From: an uncultured Helicobacter sp.
GTDB taxonomy: Bacteria > Campylobacterota > Campylobacteria > Campylobacterales > Helicobacteraceae
Assembly: GCA_944326445.1 (NCBI GenBank)
Contig: CALVDZ010000004.1
Location: 62,001 to 126,000 of the forward strand
Reading direction: 5' to 3'
Length of the DNA stretch: 64,000 bases
This document shows, piece after piece, positions 8,701 to 17,396 of this stretch. Position numbers and translations under genes: made by a program. Position 1 is the stretch's first letter. Each line of letters opens with the position of its first letter. Below the pieces are notes generated by a model, which ran no database searches, was not told the DNA's origin, and saw only the letters and a list, made by a program, of their open reading frames with translations.

Positions 8701-9281
8701 GACTCATCACAAAAGCCCTGTTTTGGGGCGTGTTTGGTGTGCTTGGCTGCGTGCTGCACGCCTACCCCCAAGAAGATTCTGTGCTCAACCTCCGCCCCCA
8801 AAAGCTAGAGCGCGAGTATGAGTATGGCGGGGGCGATGAGCACGGGCGCAACTCAAGCGCCCCCTACTTCCAGCCCAAAGACGGCGCGTATTTTTTGCAA
8901 AGATTCACTCCCTCTTTACAAACCTTTTATGAGACGCTTGAGACAAACTCTATAAACGGGCAATACGCGCGATTTCGCCGCAGAATCCTCATCGGACACA
9001 AAGCCTATGATGCCCTAGATAGCGCGCAAAAAGCCAAACTCCAAGGCGCGCTAGTGCTAAGCCGCGTGTATATCAGCGCGTTTCTCAAATACAGCGAGCT
9101 TGGGGGCGTGGGGCTAGGCGGGAGATTTGAGCGCGGTGATGAGCGAGTGAGGTATTTTAGCGTGGATAGTCGGTATTTTAGCGACTTGCAAGAGCTTGGG
9201 GCGGATACGCTCATCTATCTGCTTTGTGTGCTGCCGAGGTTTGATAAGTGTCTTGTGTTGGGTATCGGAGAGGAGTGGTAA
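8697..9281 (+). CDS. Exported protein of unknown function
   Basis: A 194-residue protein starting at a GTG that overlaps the ispE stop (GTGA). The N-terminus is a clear signal peptide (RLITKALFWGVFGVLGCVLHAY, cut near residue 23). The mature part is mixed polar, with a helical stretch around residues 95-130 (AYDALDSAQKAKLQGALVLSRVY). I do not recognise a family. Chain position suggests co-expression with ispE rather than a shared function. Confidence 0.7.
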   Translation: MRLITKALFWGVFGVLGCVLHAYPQEDSVLNLRPQKLEREYEYGGGDEHGRNSSAPYFQPKDGAYFLQRFTPSLQTFYETLETNSINGQYARFRRRILIGHKAYDALDSAQKAKLQGALVLSRVYISAFLKYSELGGVGLGGRFERGDERVRYFSVDSRYFSDLQELGADTLIYLLCVLPRFDKCLVLGIGEEW

Positions 9282-9396
9282 GATTTTGTAGATCTAGATT
9301 CTGTATTTGTGACATTAGGCTTTGTATGCAGGAAAACGGCTCTTTTTTCGTTTCGCTACGCTCACATCAGCAGAGCGGGTATGCAATGCGATAAGG

Positions 9397-9473
9397 TTGA
9401 AAAATTTCTAAAGAAACTTCGTTTTGTGAAGGGCACGGACTCTAAGTCCGCTAACCTTCCCCAAATTTTTCAA
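9397..9473. repeat. Hairpin family II (CACGGAC core), copy 1
   Basis: Perfect 11-bp arms TTGAAAAATTT (9397-9407) and AAATTTTTCAA (9463-9473) enclose the conserved core GGCACGGAC-tctaa-GTCCGCTAACC (9432-9456). The core also occurs at 15047-15071 with different outer arms. It could act as a structured RNA or a DNA cruciform. Confidence 0.6.
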
Positions 9474-9742
9474 AGCGCAGCTTCTTTAGAAAACCTACAC
9501 AGCCACACCGCGTCTGTTGCGATAGCACCAACCCACACTTGCACAATACTAATTTTTTTGTTTGCAATAGTGGCGTTAGTAAATCCACGCCACGCCAAAG
9601 GCAAGCCTCAATGAGATTCTCTAAAGCGGCAGATTCTGAATCTATTGCTTTAGATTCTAAAAATGTGGGTTTGTAAATTCAGAATCTAAGCTTTCTTTAG
9701 ATTCTGAATTTGCCTCTAAAATCTTGTGCGTGGCTTGCCTCT

Positions 9743-9868
9743 TGGCATTCTAAGATTTGAGATGAGAAATCGTTGCTTTCAAGCGAGGGGCGAAGGGAGC
9801 TACCTTAAGCGGTAGTGACCGAGCACCGAGCGTAGAATCAACGATTTATCGCTCAAAGCTGAATGCCA
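9743..9868. repeat. Hairpin family I (GGGAGCTACC core), copy 1
   Basis: A roughly 126-base imperfect inverted repeat. Outer pairs are GGCATTC/GAATGCC, TTTGAG/CTCAAA and AAATCGTTG/CAACGATTT. The apical core GGGAGCTACC-ttaagc-GGTAGTGACC lies at 9795-9820. Two other copies (15139-15264 and 61965-62068) keep the core but have unrelated, still complementary arms. Confidence 0.65.
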
Positions 9869-9880
9869 CAAACACAGAAT

Positions 9881-10549
9881 CTACACAAGACTCCGCAAAT
9901 ACTCCCCACACTCCTCCAGCGCCCGCCTCCTATGTGAAATCTCATTTTTAGATTCTATCTGCGCGAGAGTTTGGGCATAGCCATCGGGCACAAAGATCGG
10001 ATCATACCCAAAGCCCCCATCGCCCTGCGGCGTGGTGATGACTTCACCCTCACACACACCTTGAAAGTTGCGATGTATCAAGCCACCTCCCAAATGCCCC
10101 ATAAGGCAGACATTAGCCACAAATCGTGCGCGAGATACGCTAAGGTTGCGGGCTTGGAGCTCATACACCACGCGCGCGAGGTTGCGCGCATCAAGGGAGA
10201 GATTTGCCAAACGCGCTTGCCTCTCCTGCCAGCTATTGTCTCCAAACTCTATGAGGCTAAAGCGTGCGCTATATATTCCCGGCGCGCCGCCCAGCGCATC
10301 CACACATAGCCCGCTATCCTCGCTTAGCACGAGATACTCGCCCTCCCCGCGCGCTAGCAGCAGCGCATCATACACGGCTTTTGCCTTGATTGTAGCGTTT
10401 TGCTCAAAGCTTATGCCATTTTCCTCTATCTCAAAGGGGTTTAGAATCTCGCTAAGAGTGATAATCTCAATATGCGGCAGTGTCGCGGCAAAAATCGCTT
10501 TGATCTCAGTTTTTTTGTGTGGATTGGAAGTGGCGAGGATAAGCTGCAT
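9881..10549 (-). CDS. rdgB: XTP/dITP pyrophosphatase (RdgB/HAM1 family)
   Basis: Housecleaning enzyme that hydrolyses dITP, XTP and related purine triphosphates, keeping them out of DNA and RNA. The 222-residue protein starts with the family motif LILATSNPHKKTEIK (residues 3-17). It has the catalytic region LSEDSGLCVDALGGAPGIYS near residue 75-95, and GDGGFGYDPIFVP plus the C-terminal EISHRRRAL. All are hallmarks of the family. It is convergent with the upstream genes and ends in a repeat-filled gap. Confidence 0.95.
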   Translation of the reverse strand: MQLILATSNPHKKTEIKAIFAATLPHIEIITLSEILNPFEIEENGISFEQNATIKAKAVYDALLLARGEGEYLVLSEDSGLCVDALGGAPGIYSARFSLIEFGDNSWQERQARLANLSLDARNLARVVYELQARNLSVSRARFVANVCLMGHLGGGLIHRNFQGVCEGEVITTPQGDGGFGYDPIFVPDGYAQTLAQIESKNEISHRRRALEECGEYLRSLV

Positions 10550-10596
10550 AAAAGTCCTTGTTGTGCAAATTTTGTGTAAGTAAAGAAGTTATGAAG

Positions 10597-10673
10597 TGGT
10601 GTCCCCGACGCGATTTGAACGCATGACCTCTCGATTAGGAATCGAACGCTCTATCCAGCTGAGCTACGGGGAC
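10597..10673 (-). tRNA. tRNA-Arg (CCT)
   Basis: A 77-nt cloverleaf on the minus strand: acceptor GTCCCCG/CGGGGAC, D arm TAGCTCAGCTGGATAGAGC, anticodon loop TTCCTAA giving CCT, T arm with GTTCAAATC, and an encoded CCA end. It reads the AGG codon. No sign of an integrated element at its 3' end. Confidence 0.95.
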
Positions 10674-10745
10674 AAATAAAGCGGGAATTTTACTTAGATT
10701 CTCGCCATAAATCAAGAAAACTTCATTTTTTTATGTTTTTTCCCC

Positions 10746-10751
10746 TATAAT
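10746..10751 (+). promoter_or_regulatory. Probable sigma-70-type -10 box of gap
   Basis: TATAAT 32 bases before the gap start codon, preceded by T-rich DNA (TTTTTTATGTTTTTTCCCC). Epsilonproteobacterial vegetative promoters typically show a strong -10 with a poorly conserved, T-rich upstream part. Confidence 0.55.
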
Positions 10752-10782
10752 ATAGGGATATTTCTCAATGTAAAGGAGCATT

Positions 10783-11769
10783 ATGTCGGTTAAAGTCGCT
10801 ATCAATGGAACAGGACGCATTGGACTATGCACAGCGCGTATCATCGGGAAAAGGGAGGATATAGATCTCGTAGCGCTCAACACTACCGCGCCTATTGATA
10901 CCCTCGTGCATTTGCTACGCTACGACTCGGTGCATAGGGGCTATGAGGTGCAAAAGCTCGATGAGCACACAATCCAAATAGGCAAAGACAAAGTGGCAAT
11001 CCTATCAGACAGAGATCCCGCCAAGCTAGATTTTAGCGCGCACGGCGCACAGGGCGTGATAGAATGCACGGGCAAATTCAACTCCCTGCAAGCCTCAAGT
11101 GCGCACCTAAGAGGCAGCGTGCAAAAAGTCATCATCTCCGCGCCAGCGGATGAGGCGCCAACCTTTGTCTATGGCGTCAATCACACGCAATACAAAGGCC
11201 AGAGCGTCATCTCAAACGCCTCCTGCACTACCAACTGCCTCGCCCCCATCGCCAAAGTCCTGCACGATGCTTATGGCGTGGAAAGCGCGCTGATGACGAC
11301 TATCCATAGCTATACCAATGACCAAAATGTGCTCGATGTCAAGCACAAAGATATCCGCCGCGCGCGCGCCGCTGCGCTAAACATAATCCCCACGAGCTCG
11401 GGTGCTGCCAAAGCCGTGGGGCTCGTGATCCCCGAGCTTGCGGGGAGGTTTAATGGCTTTGCAGTGCGGGTGCCAACCCCAGATGTGAGCCTAGTGGATC
11501 TAAGCGTAAATCTAAGCAAAGCAGCGGACAAAGACGCCATAAACGAGCTCTTTAGGCAAGTCCAGCACACAAGTATGAAGGGCATTATCTATGTGGATGA
11601 AGAAAAATGCGTCTCGAGTGACTTCATCGGATCGCCTTATAGCGCGATTTTCGTGCCCGATAAGACTTTGGTGATTGGCAAGAGTGCTAAAGTTTTGGCG
11701 TGGTATGACAACGAGATGGGCTACTCCGCGCGCCTTGTGGATATGAGCGTGTATGCCCTCACGCATTGA
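10783..11769 (+). CDS. gap: Glyceraldehyde-3-phosphate dehydrogenase
   Basis: Oxidises and phosphorylates glyceraldehyde-3-phosphate with NAD(P)+. The 328-residue protein has the dinucleotide fold NGTGRIGL (residues 8-15) and the active-site ISNASCTTNCLAP with catalytic Cys148. It also has TIHSYTNDQ, and the closing YDNEMGYSARLVD. A ribosome site AAAGGAG lies 6 bases before the start. It is followed 20 bases later by pgi, so the two form a small central-carbon operon. Confidence 0.96.
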   Translation: MSVKVAINGTGRIGLCTARIIGKREDIDLVALNTTAPIDTLVHLLRYDSVHRGYEVQKLDEHTIQIGKDKVAILSDRDPAKLDFSAHGAQGVIECTGKFNSLQASSAHLRGSVQKVIISAPADEAPTFVYGVNHTQYKGQSVISNASCTTNCLAPIAKVLHDAYGVESALMTTIHSYTNDQNVLDVKHKDIRRARAAALNIIPTSSGAAKAVGLVIPELAGRFNGFAVRVPTPDVSLVDLSVNLSKAADKDAINELFRQVQHTSMKGIIYVDEEKCVSSDFIGSPYSAIFVPDKTLVIGKSAKVLAWYDNEMGYSARLVDMSVYALTH

Positions 11770-11789
11770 TAGACTGACAAAGGCAACCT

Positions 11790-13025
11790 ATGCTAAGTTT
11801 TACACATTCCTTCAGCCATAGCGGCGATATCGAGCCACTCTTTGAATCCATCAAACAAGAGCGAGCCCAAGGCATAAGCGGCTATTATGAGCTGTCCTTT
11901 AGCAAAAAAGCGTTGCAAGATTCCCAAAACTATATCAAAAAGCACAAAGAGCTCATCGCCAAGCTAAAAAACCTCGTCATCATCGGTGTGGGCGGAAGCT
12001 CACTGGGATTAAAAGCCCTAGATTCTATGCTGTGCTCCCTGCCCGAGCGCAACGCTATAAAATTGCGATTTTTGGAATGCACCGATGGCTTTGCCCTAAA
12101 CAATGCGCTAAAAAAAGTCAAAACCAAAAACACGCTTTTTATCGTGATTTCTAAAAGCGGCAGCACGATAGAGACTTCCTCGCTCTTTAAGTATGTGCTA
12201 GAGAGATACGAGCTCCTAGCACCCAAGCACAAATCCCACCTGCTTGCCATCACTGATACCAACTCGCCGCTCCAAAAATGGTGCCAGAAGCAAAAAGTCG
12301 CCTTTGTCAATATCGATAGCAATGTGGGCGGGAGATTTTCGGTGCTAAGCAGCGTGGGAATCCTGCCCCTTATGCTGCTAGGCTATAAGGGCAAAGAGAT
12401 TTTAGAGGGCGCGCGCGAGCTTGCCTTGAGGTTTTTTGAGCGCAAAGAGGATCATATCCTGCACAAAGCCCTCTATCTAGTCCAAAATCGCGAGCGTTGC
12501 CCCATAAATGTGCTGTTTTCCTACTCGAGCGTGTTTAGGGAGTTTAACGCTTGGTATGTGCAGCTGTGGGCGGAGAGCCTAGGCAAGCTCAATGCGCACA
12601 AGCAGCCTGTGGGATTGACACCCATCGCGCTTGTGGGGAGTATCGATCAGCACTCGTTTTTGCAGCTCATCGTGCAAGGACCTCGGGATAAAAGCGTGAC
12701 TTTCCTCTCGCTTGCTCCTAAGCACTATCCCAAGCCGCGCATTCCGCAAAAAAAGCTAGAGTTTTTAGAATCTAGCGATTTTGTTAATGGCGCGAGCTTC
12801 GCCACCCTGCTAGATAAGCAATGCCTAGCGACTATGCAAACCCTCCAAGCCCAAAAAGTCCCTACAGATTCTATCGTGATGGATAGAGTGTGCGCGCACA
12901 ATGCCGGCGCGCTTGTGATGTATTATGAGCTTTTGACTTCGTGTGCGGGCTGCGCGCTAGAGATAAACACCTACGATCAGCCCGGCGTGGAGTTTGGCAA
13001 AGCACGCCTGCGGGATATGTTTTAG
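11790..13025 (+). CDS. pgi: Glucose-6-phosphate isomerase
   Basis: Interconverts glucose-6-phosphate and fructose-6-phosphate. The 411-residue product is of the short type found in Campylobacterota rather than the ~550-residue enterobacterial form. Visible SIS-domain motifs are IIGVGGSSLGLKAL (residues ~65-78), FIVISKSGSTIETSS (phosphate-binding) and NVGGRFSVLSSVGILPL. The C-terminal QPGVEFGKARL carries the catalytic region. It lies directly behind gap. Confidence 0.95.
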   Translation: MLSFTHSFSHSGDIEPLFESIKQERAQGISGYYELSFSKKALQDSQNYIKKHKELIAKLKNLVIIGVGGSSLGLKALDSMLCSLPERNAIKLRFLECTDGFALNNALKKVKTKNTLFIVISKSGSTIETSSLFKYVLERYELLAPKHKSHLLAITDTNSPLQKWCQKQKVAFVNIDSNVGGRFSVLSSVGILPLMLLGYKGKEILEGARELALRFFERKEDHILHKALYLVQNRERCPINVLFSYSSVFREFNAWYVQLWAESLGKLNAHKQPVGLTPIALVGSIDQHSFLQLIVQGPRDKSVTFLSLAPKHYPKPRIPQKKLEFLESSDFVNGASFATLLDKQCLATMQTLQAQKVPTDSIVMDRVCAHNAGALVMYYELLTSCAGCALEINTYDQPGVEFGKARLRDMF

Positions 13026-13035
13026 GGCATATTAT

Positions 13036-13205
13036 TTTATGCAAGTTTGTTTCACAAACTTGATACCGCTCGTGGCAAGTGAATTGCCACTCGCTCCGCT
13101 ACGCGTTCATACACGGCGTTTTTTAGCAAGTTTATAGAATCTCTTAGTGTAGCTGCGTCAGGAGCGCCGCTTGGGCTAGCACCTTTTCTATAAATCGAGC
13201 TAGAG
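13036..13205 (+). repeat. Dispersed intergenic repeat R1, copy c
   Basis: Opposite in orientation to copies a and b. It contains a CAAGTTTGT-ttc-ACAAACTTG hairpin, then GTGGCAA-gtga-TTGCCAC, the core CTCGCTCCGCTACGCG, and GCTTGGGCTAGCACCTTTTC. The remaining gap to 13450 holds AGATTCT heptamers only. No gene is seen; open frames here lack ribosome sites. Confidence 0.7.
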
Positions 13206-13450
13206 CCTAAGCCTACTTTAGATTCTGCACCTTTTGGATTTTCTTTAGATTCTATGATTGTCTTTGAATCTGCGCTAGATTCTGTGCGCATTTTAGAATC
13301 TCGGGCTAGATTTTATAAAAGCTTGGGACTTTGGATTGCTTTTGTGATCTTGGTTGGATTTTGGGAGTAGATTCTGTATTTTTTAAAGAACCTATCGCTT
13401 ATCAAGGAGCAAATCTACTGCACCTGCGCGGGCTCCATCGCCCTCTCTTA

Positions 13451-14164
13451 TCAAAACAGCTTTTCGCTCAGCACCCGTATCCCCACCGAGCCAAACGCCA
13501 TACTCCTCCCAAAGGGTTGGGCAAAGGCGTTGCCATAAGTGCAGTCTATCTGCACCATATCGCGCTTGAGCCAGATTCTAATCCCCACTTGATAGAGTGC
13601 GGGGACAAAGCGCTCTTTAAAGCCCTCCGCCATCAGCCAAATGCGCTCATTCATATCGTATTCCACCCCTAAGCCAAAAGTGTAGAGATGCTCCCGCCCC
13701 GCGGCTTTGTAGCCCAGATTGGTATGCAAAAACAATTGATTATCAAAAAACGCCTTGCTTAGCAGCGCGTAGGTATAAAAGCTCTCGTTATAACGCAGGA
13801 ATCGCCCCATTCGCGCATTCCCCACGCTAAGCCCATAGCTAAAGCCATCGCGCTCCAAGTCCTTAAAGATTTTTTTGAGCGCAAACACCGCCGCGCCTCT
13901 ATACACGGAGTTCCCGCCATTTATAGAATCCACAGAATCCTGCTGCGTGAGGTTGCCGCCGATTGTCATCTCGGTATCTAGCAAAAAATTGCACGCAGGC
14001 AGCGCCCAAAACTCACTCCCGCCCCCAAACTTCGCCCAGCTCTCTATTTGGCAACTCTGTGGCGCGACTACGCGCGCATCATCGGTATTCATCGGGCGCG
14101 CCCCATAGAGCGTCTCACACGCCACTAGCGCGAGTATCAAGGCAAAATGCTTAGAGATTTTCAT
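13451..14164 (-). CDS. Outer-membrane beta-barrel-like exported protein
   Basis: A 237-residue exported protein with a signal peptide (residues 1-21, ending LYGA). The mature start RPMNTDDARVVAPQSCQIESW is a recurring N-terminus in a family of small predicted outer-membrane proteins. The remainder alternates polar and aromatic residues in short strands with turns, and the last residue is Phe, both usual for barrels inserted by BAM. Transported substrate unknown. Confidence 0.65.
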   Translation of the reverse strand: MKISKHFALILALVACETLYGARPMNTDDARVVAPQSCQIESWAKFGGGSEFWALPACNFLLDTEMTIGGNLTQQDSVDSINGGNSVYRGAAVFALKKIFKDLERDGFSYGLSVGNARMGRFLRYNESFYTYALLSKAFFDNQLFLHTNLGYKAAGREHLYTFGLGVEYDMNERIWLMAEGFKERFVPALYQVGIRIWLKRDMVQIDCTYGNAFAQPFGRSMAFGSVGIRVLSEKLF

Positions 14165-14293
14165 ACGCCCTCCTTGTGGTTTTTGCGTAGCGGATTATAC
14201 TTCAAGCGCCCACAAAATCAAAGTCTAAGACTCAATCCCCTATAATTCCCCCCAAATTTTGCATAACACAATCCACACCCAAAGGAAGCCGCG

Positions 14294-14971
14294 ATGCGCA
14301 CCTCATACCTCAAAAACCTCGATCTCGTCATACGCAAAATCGAGCGCGCCCGCCTCGCATATAGCCCGCACCATATCGTCTCGCTGCTAGCTGTGAGCAA
14401 ATACGCCACGACAGAGCAGATTCAGATATTGCACGAATGCGGACAGAGGGCGTTTGGCGAGAACAAAGTCCAAGATCTCAAACACAAATCCCAAGCCCTA
14501 GAATCCCTCCCGCTAGAGTGGCATATGATAGGCACGCTGCAAGAAAACAAGATAAACGCGCTCATAGAGCTCGCCCCCGCACTCCTGCACTCTCTTGATT
14601 CGCTAAAGCTCGCCCTCGCGCTGCAAAAACGCCTAGAATCTAAGGGCAAAACTATGCGCGCCCTGCTCCAGCTCAACACTTCTTTTGAATCCAGCAAAAG
14701 CGGCGTGCCACCCGCGCAGGCTGCGGAGCTCTATCACGCCATTCTTAGCCAATGCCCCAATATCAAGCTAGAGGGTGTGATGACTATCGGTGCGCATAGC
14801 GGGGATTACAGAGTGGTGGAGAGGAGCTTTGTCCTAGCAAAGGAAGTCTTTGACTCACTGCAGGATTTTGGGGCTCGCACGCTCTCAATGGGTATGAGCG
14901 AGGATTTTGAGATTGCTATCGCGTGTGGGGCGAATGTGGTGCGCATTGGGTCGCGACTTTTTGCCCACTGA
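14294..14971 (+). CDS. YggS-family PLP-binding protein
   Basis: A 225-residue member of the YggS/PROSC (PLPBP) family, which binds pyridoxal phosphate without known catalysis and keeps vitamin B6 and amino-acid pools balanced. Visible motifs are LLAVSKYA with the PLP lysine (about residue 37), RAFGENKVQDL, WHMIGTLQENK, the LLQLNTSFESSKSG stretch, and the phosphate-binding end LSMGMSEDFEIAIACGANVVRIGSRLF. Ribosome site AAAGGAAG precedes the start. Confidence 0.93.
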   Translation: MRTSYLKNLDLVIRKIERARLAYSPHHIVSLLAVSKYATTEQIQILHECGQRAFGENKVQDLKHKSQALESLPLEWHMIGTLQENKINALIELAPALLHSLDSLKLALALQKRLESKGKTMRALLQLNTSFESSKSGVPPAQAAELYHAILSQCPNIKLEGVMTIGAHSGDYRVVERSFVLAKEVFDSLQDFGARTLSMGMSEDFEIAIACGANVVRIGSRLFAH

Positions 14972-15034
14972 AGGAAATTCGTCTTGCACGCGTGTGGAAA
15001 CGGCTCCGCAGGCTTGCAATGCGATAAGATTGCG

Positions 15035-15082
15035 GATTTTTGAAAAGGCACGGACGCTAAGTCCGCTAACCCTTTCAGAATC
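15035..15082. repeat. Hairpin family II (CACGGAC core), copy 2
   Basis: Core GGCACGGAC-gctaa-GTCCGCTAACC at 15047-15071, flanked by GATTTTTGAAAAGG and CCCTTTCAGAATC, which pair imperfectly. The outer arms are unlike those of the copy at 9397-9473. As in copy 1, the flank also holds TGCAATGCGATAAG. Confidence 0.55.
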
Positions 15083-15138
15083 TAAAGTAATAGATTTAAA
15101 ATCTACCATTTTAGAGAATCTCATCAGGGCGTGCCTTC

Positions 15139-15264
15139 AGAAATTCTAGTATCTTGTGTAAGATTTAAATGTTTTTCAAGGCGAGGCGAAGGGAGCTACC
15201 TTAGCGGTAGTGACCGAGCCGAGCCGCCGCACTCATTTAAAGATTGCACAAGAGACGAATTTCT
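15139..15264. repeat. Hairpin family I (GGGAGCTACC core), copy 2
   Basis: Outer pairs are AGAAATTC/GAATTTCT, TCTTGTGTAA/TTGCACAAGA and TTAAATG/CATTTAA. The apical core GGGAGCTACC-ttagc-GGTAGTGACC is at 15191-15215, with flanking GCGAGGCGAA and GAGCCGAGC shared with copy 1. It occupies the space in front of the phase-variable methyltransferase. Confidence 0.65.
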
Positions 15265-15294
15265 AGATTCTAAAACAATCACAAAGGAGAAACA

Positions 15295-16024
15295 ATGGAA
15301 TATTTTGAAGCAAGAAATGTGGCAAGTGAGTTTTATGCAGACTACAAGCTCCCTGCGTATTTTGAGGAGGTTGTCGAGGGCTTAGATTTTGGGGCGCGGG
15401 TGCTAGACTTTGGCTGCGGATTTGGACAGACGCTCTATGCGCTAAAAAACAAGCATTTTGTATGGAAATCCTCTAAATGGGGGGGGGGGGCAGGAGATAA
15501 ATGTCTTTGGTATTGATATCAACCCCAAAGCCATCGCACACTGCCAATCCCAAGGTATAGAATCTAAAGTCGTGGAGAATATCCTAGAGTTTTTCCCCGC
15601 GCAAAAATTTGATCTCATCATCACCACCCACTGCCTTGAGCACCTTCCAAAAGATTCTATAATCCCTATCCTTGCGCACTTTAGGGAGCACTGCCTCGCC
15701 CAAGGTGGCAAGCTTTTCATCGCTGTGCCAAACGCCCAAAGCCACACTGGGTGCTACTGGGCGTATGAGGACTTCACGCACACCACGCTTTTTACCGCAG
15801 GGAGCCTCATCTACGCGCTCAAAATGGCTGGTTTTAGCGATGTAATTATCATCGACAAGGACGCACTTGCGGGCTCTAGCAGGCTCAAAAAACTCGTGCG
15901 CAAAGTGTTTTTAAAGCTCTATAAGCTGCAATATAGATTTTGGAACAAAATCACCGCAAGTGCCACGCATAGCCCAAGCCCCGATGTCTTTAGCTATGAG
16001 ATTAAGGCATTAGCGAGCACATAG
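15295..16024 (+). CDS. Phase-variable SAM-dependent methyltransferase, out of frame in this sequence
   Basis: ATG 15295 follows AAAGGAG. The first frame encodes a class I methyltransferase start with motif I RVLDFGCGFGQTLYAL, then meets 12 G at 15479-15490 and stops at 15516 (73 residues). With 11 G it would read on as INVFGIDINPKAIAHC (motif II, SAM ribose acid), FDLIITTHCLEHLP (motif IV region) and GGKLFIAVPNA, giving 242 residues. The tract sits between motifs I and II, so the OFF state removes all activity. Similar proteins methylate glycans or small molecules; DNA-methylase motifs such as DPPY or NPPY are absent. The substrate is unknown. Confidence 0.8.
15479..15490 (+). repeat. Poly-G tract (12 G), predicted phase-variation switch
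   Basis: Twelve G in a row inside the methyltransferase. An 11-G version joins the two halves in frame. It is the second switch of this kind in the left chromosomal arm, after the 11-G tract at 1130. Confidence 0.86.
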
Positions 16025-16656
16025 GGCAATGCCTAAAGCACGGATAGAATCTGCCTTGTTTTCACTCTTGGCTTTGTGCTTGTGAATCAAGGGATTGTGC
16101 GGATTGTGTATCGCTTAGATTCTGTGCCGTGGATTGCGCGGGCTTTGTGCCATTTAGATTCTGTCTTTGTGCGTTGTTTAGAATCTCTTTAGATTCTATG
16201 GTTGCTTGTGAATCTAAGCAACTCACACAATCCACTACTTCAAAAAACTTGTGCGAGGCTTTGCCAAATACAAATAGTGCGTGCGGTAGCACGAGGCCTA
16301 AGCAGAATCTAAGTCCTTAGATTCTGCCATTAATGCAGAGCAAAAATCACATCAATATGGAGATGCGATAGCACCAACCACCCCTCGTCTGCTCGTGGGT
16401 TGGATTCTGAATCCATTTTAGATTCTGCAGATTCTTTGATTGATAGATTCTGTCTTTACTCACTTCTTAGAATCTCTTTAGATTCTGCGTGTGTTTTAGA
16501 ATCTATGTAACTAGATTCTGTAATCGTCTTTGAATCCACGCTAGATTCTGTAGTTTCTCTGTTTCTTAGACTCTCTCCCTTACGGATATTTTCTAGATTC
16601 TAAGAAACAAAAGCAAACTCTAAGCTTAGCTGATTGGCAGGCTTTGAGGAGTTTGT
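16025..16656. other. Gene-free junction DNA, AGATTCT-rich
   Basis: About 630 bases between the chromosomal methyltransferase and the first element gene. It is crowded with AGATTCT/AGAATCT heptamers (well over ten) and includes the left copy of the inverted repeat (16210-16379). A further partial hairpin CCAACC...GGTTGG follows at ~16374-16403. The left end of the mobile element should lie here, but I could not fix an exact attachment site. Confidence 0.6.
16210..16379 (+). repeat. Inverted repeat flanking the element, left copy
   Basis: Reads 5'-3' as the reverse complement of 61664-61843. A central 55-base block, 16257-16311 against 61741-61795, is identical; the flanks differ by scattered changes. 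The shared ends are GAATCTAAGCAACTCAC on the outside and GCGATAGCACCAACC on the inside. The latter also occurs alone near 9525. Confidence 0.8.
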
Positions 16657-17361
16657 ATGTCTCATATTCCAGCCTTACACTCTTTGCAACTAGAGGCAAA
16701 GAGGCAGCGAGAAATAAGCCAGCTCATCTTTGAAATCTACCAAGCCTTAAGCTTTTATTTTGAAAAGCAAAAAAATCCTAAGATTTTTATGTTTTACATT
16801 CTGCTTGCTGAAATATCGCTTACGCAGAATAAAGAGAATATCTTTTTCAACATTCTTGAAATGTCTTACAAATACGATGTATGCGAAAAGACCCTCAAAC
16901 TTTGGCTTCAAGAGCTCGAAAGGCTAGAGATTCTTAAATTCAACTACAAGAACAAGCAACTCTATTTTATCAAGGTGCTAGATTACAAACAATCTAAGCC
17001 CTATAAAGCTATGCTCGCTCAGCAAGCAAAGACAACGCAAGAGCTCCCAACAAGATTCTATAAAAATGTGGCGCAAATCATACGCAAGGTAAGCAAAGAT
17101 TTCACAGAGAAAGAGTTTATCTTTGATGGACTAGCCCAAAATGAAAGATGGCACATACTACCACCAACAAGAAAGAATAACAAACTAGCGCAATACAAAA
17201 ATATCATCATAGACTTTCAAAACGCCACAGATACCAATCTCTATCAAGGAATGACTTACGAGAACTTGACAAAAAAGCACATCCCATCTCTGAAAAATCC
17301 ATACCACCTAAGAATCATCAAAGCTAACATTAAAAAATCTTTGGAGCTTTTAAGCTCTTAG
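16657..17361 (+). CDS. Possible winged-helix initiator or regulator of the element
   Basis: A 234-residue basic protein, not recognised with certainty. Residues ~65-110 read like a winged helix: a helix YKYDVCEKTLKLWLQELERL followed by the short hairpin ILKFNYKNKQLYFI. The C-terminal third is again helical and basic (NPYHLRIIKANIKKSLELL). Two helix-rich halves with a wing are seen in plasmid replication initiators and some regulators. As the first gene before virB2, it could control the transfer operon. That is inference only. Confidence 0.45.
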   Translation: MSHIPALHSLQLEAKRQREISQLIFEIYQALSFYFEKQKNPKIFMFYILLAEISLTQNKENIFFNILEMSYKYDVCEKTLKLWLQELERLEILKFNYKNKQLYFIKVLDYKQSKPYKAMLAQQAKTTQELPTRFYKNVAQIIRKVSKDFTEKEFIFDGLAQNERWHILPPTRKNNKLAQYKNIIIDFQNATDTNLYQGMTYENLTKKHIPSLKNPYHLRIIKANIKKSLELLSS

Positions 17362-17396
17362 GATTTTTTACATTTCAACACAAAGGAGTAAGGACA

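Larger units (their letters stand above)
9282..9880. other. Gene-free gap with structured repeats
   Basis: About 600 bases between two convergent genes. It holds one hairpin of the CACGGAC family (9397-9473), one of the GGGAGCTACC family (9743-9868), and a run of AGATTCT heptamers near 9630-9720. An open frame at 9309-9614 runs through these repeats and has no ribosome site, so I do not call it a gene. Confidence 0.6.

Noticed and set aside
9309..9614. 101-codon frame in the gap after the exported protein
   Set aside because: It runs through repeat hairpins, has no ribosome site and its product is of mixed, non-protein-like composition.
10597..10673. tRNA-Arg as integration site of an element
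   Set aside because: Both sides carry housekeeping genes and no duplicated 3' tRNA end is visible; the element lies elsewhere.
13052..13672. Frames on both strands near the R1 copy and opposite the barrel gene
   Set aside because: They lie in repeat DNA or are shadows of the gene on the other strand.
16062..16292. 76-codon minus-strand frame with a relative at 61760-62023
   Set aside because: Their likeness (both begin MLPHALFVFGKA) comes from the shared inverted repeat; beyond it they diverge and neither has a ribosome site. AGATTCT runs supply the open frame.
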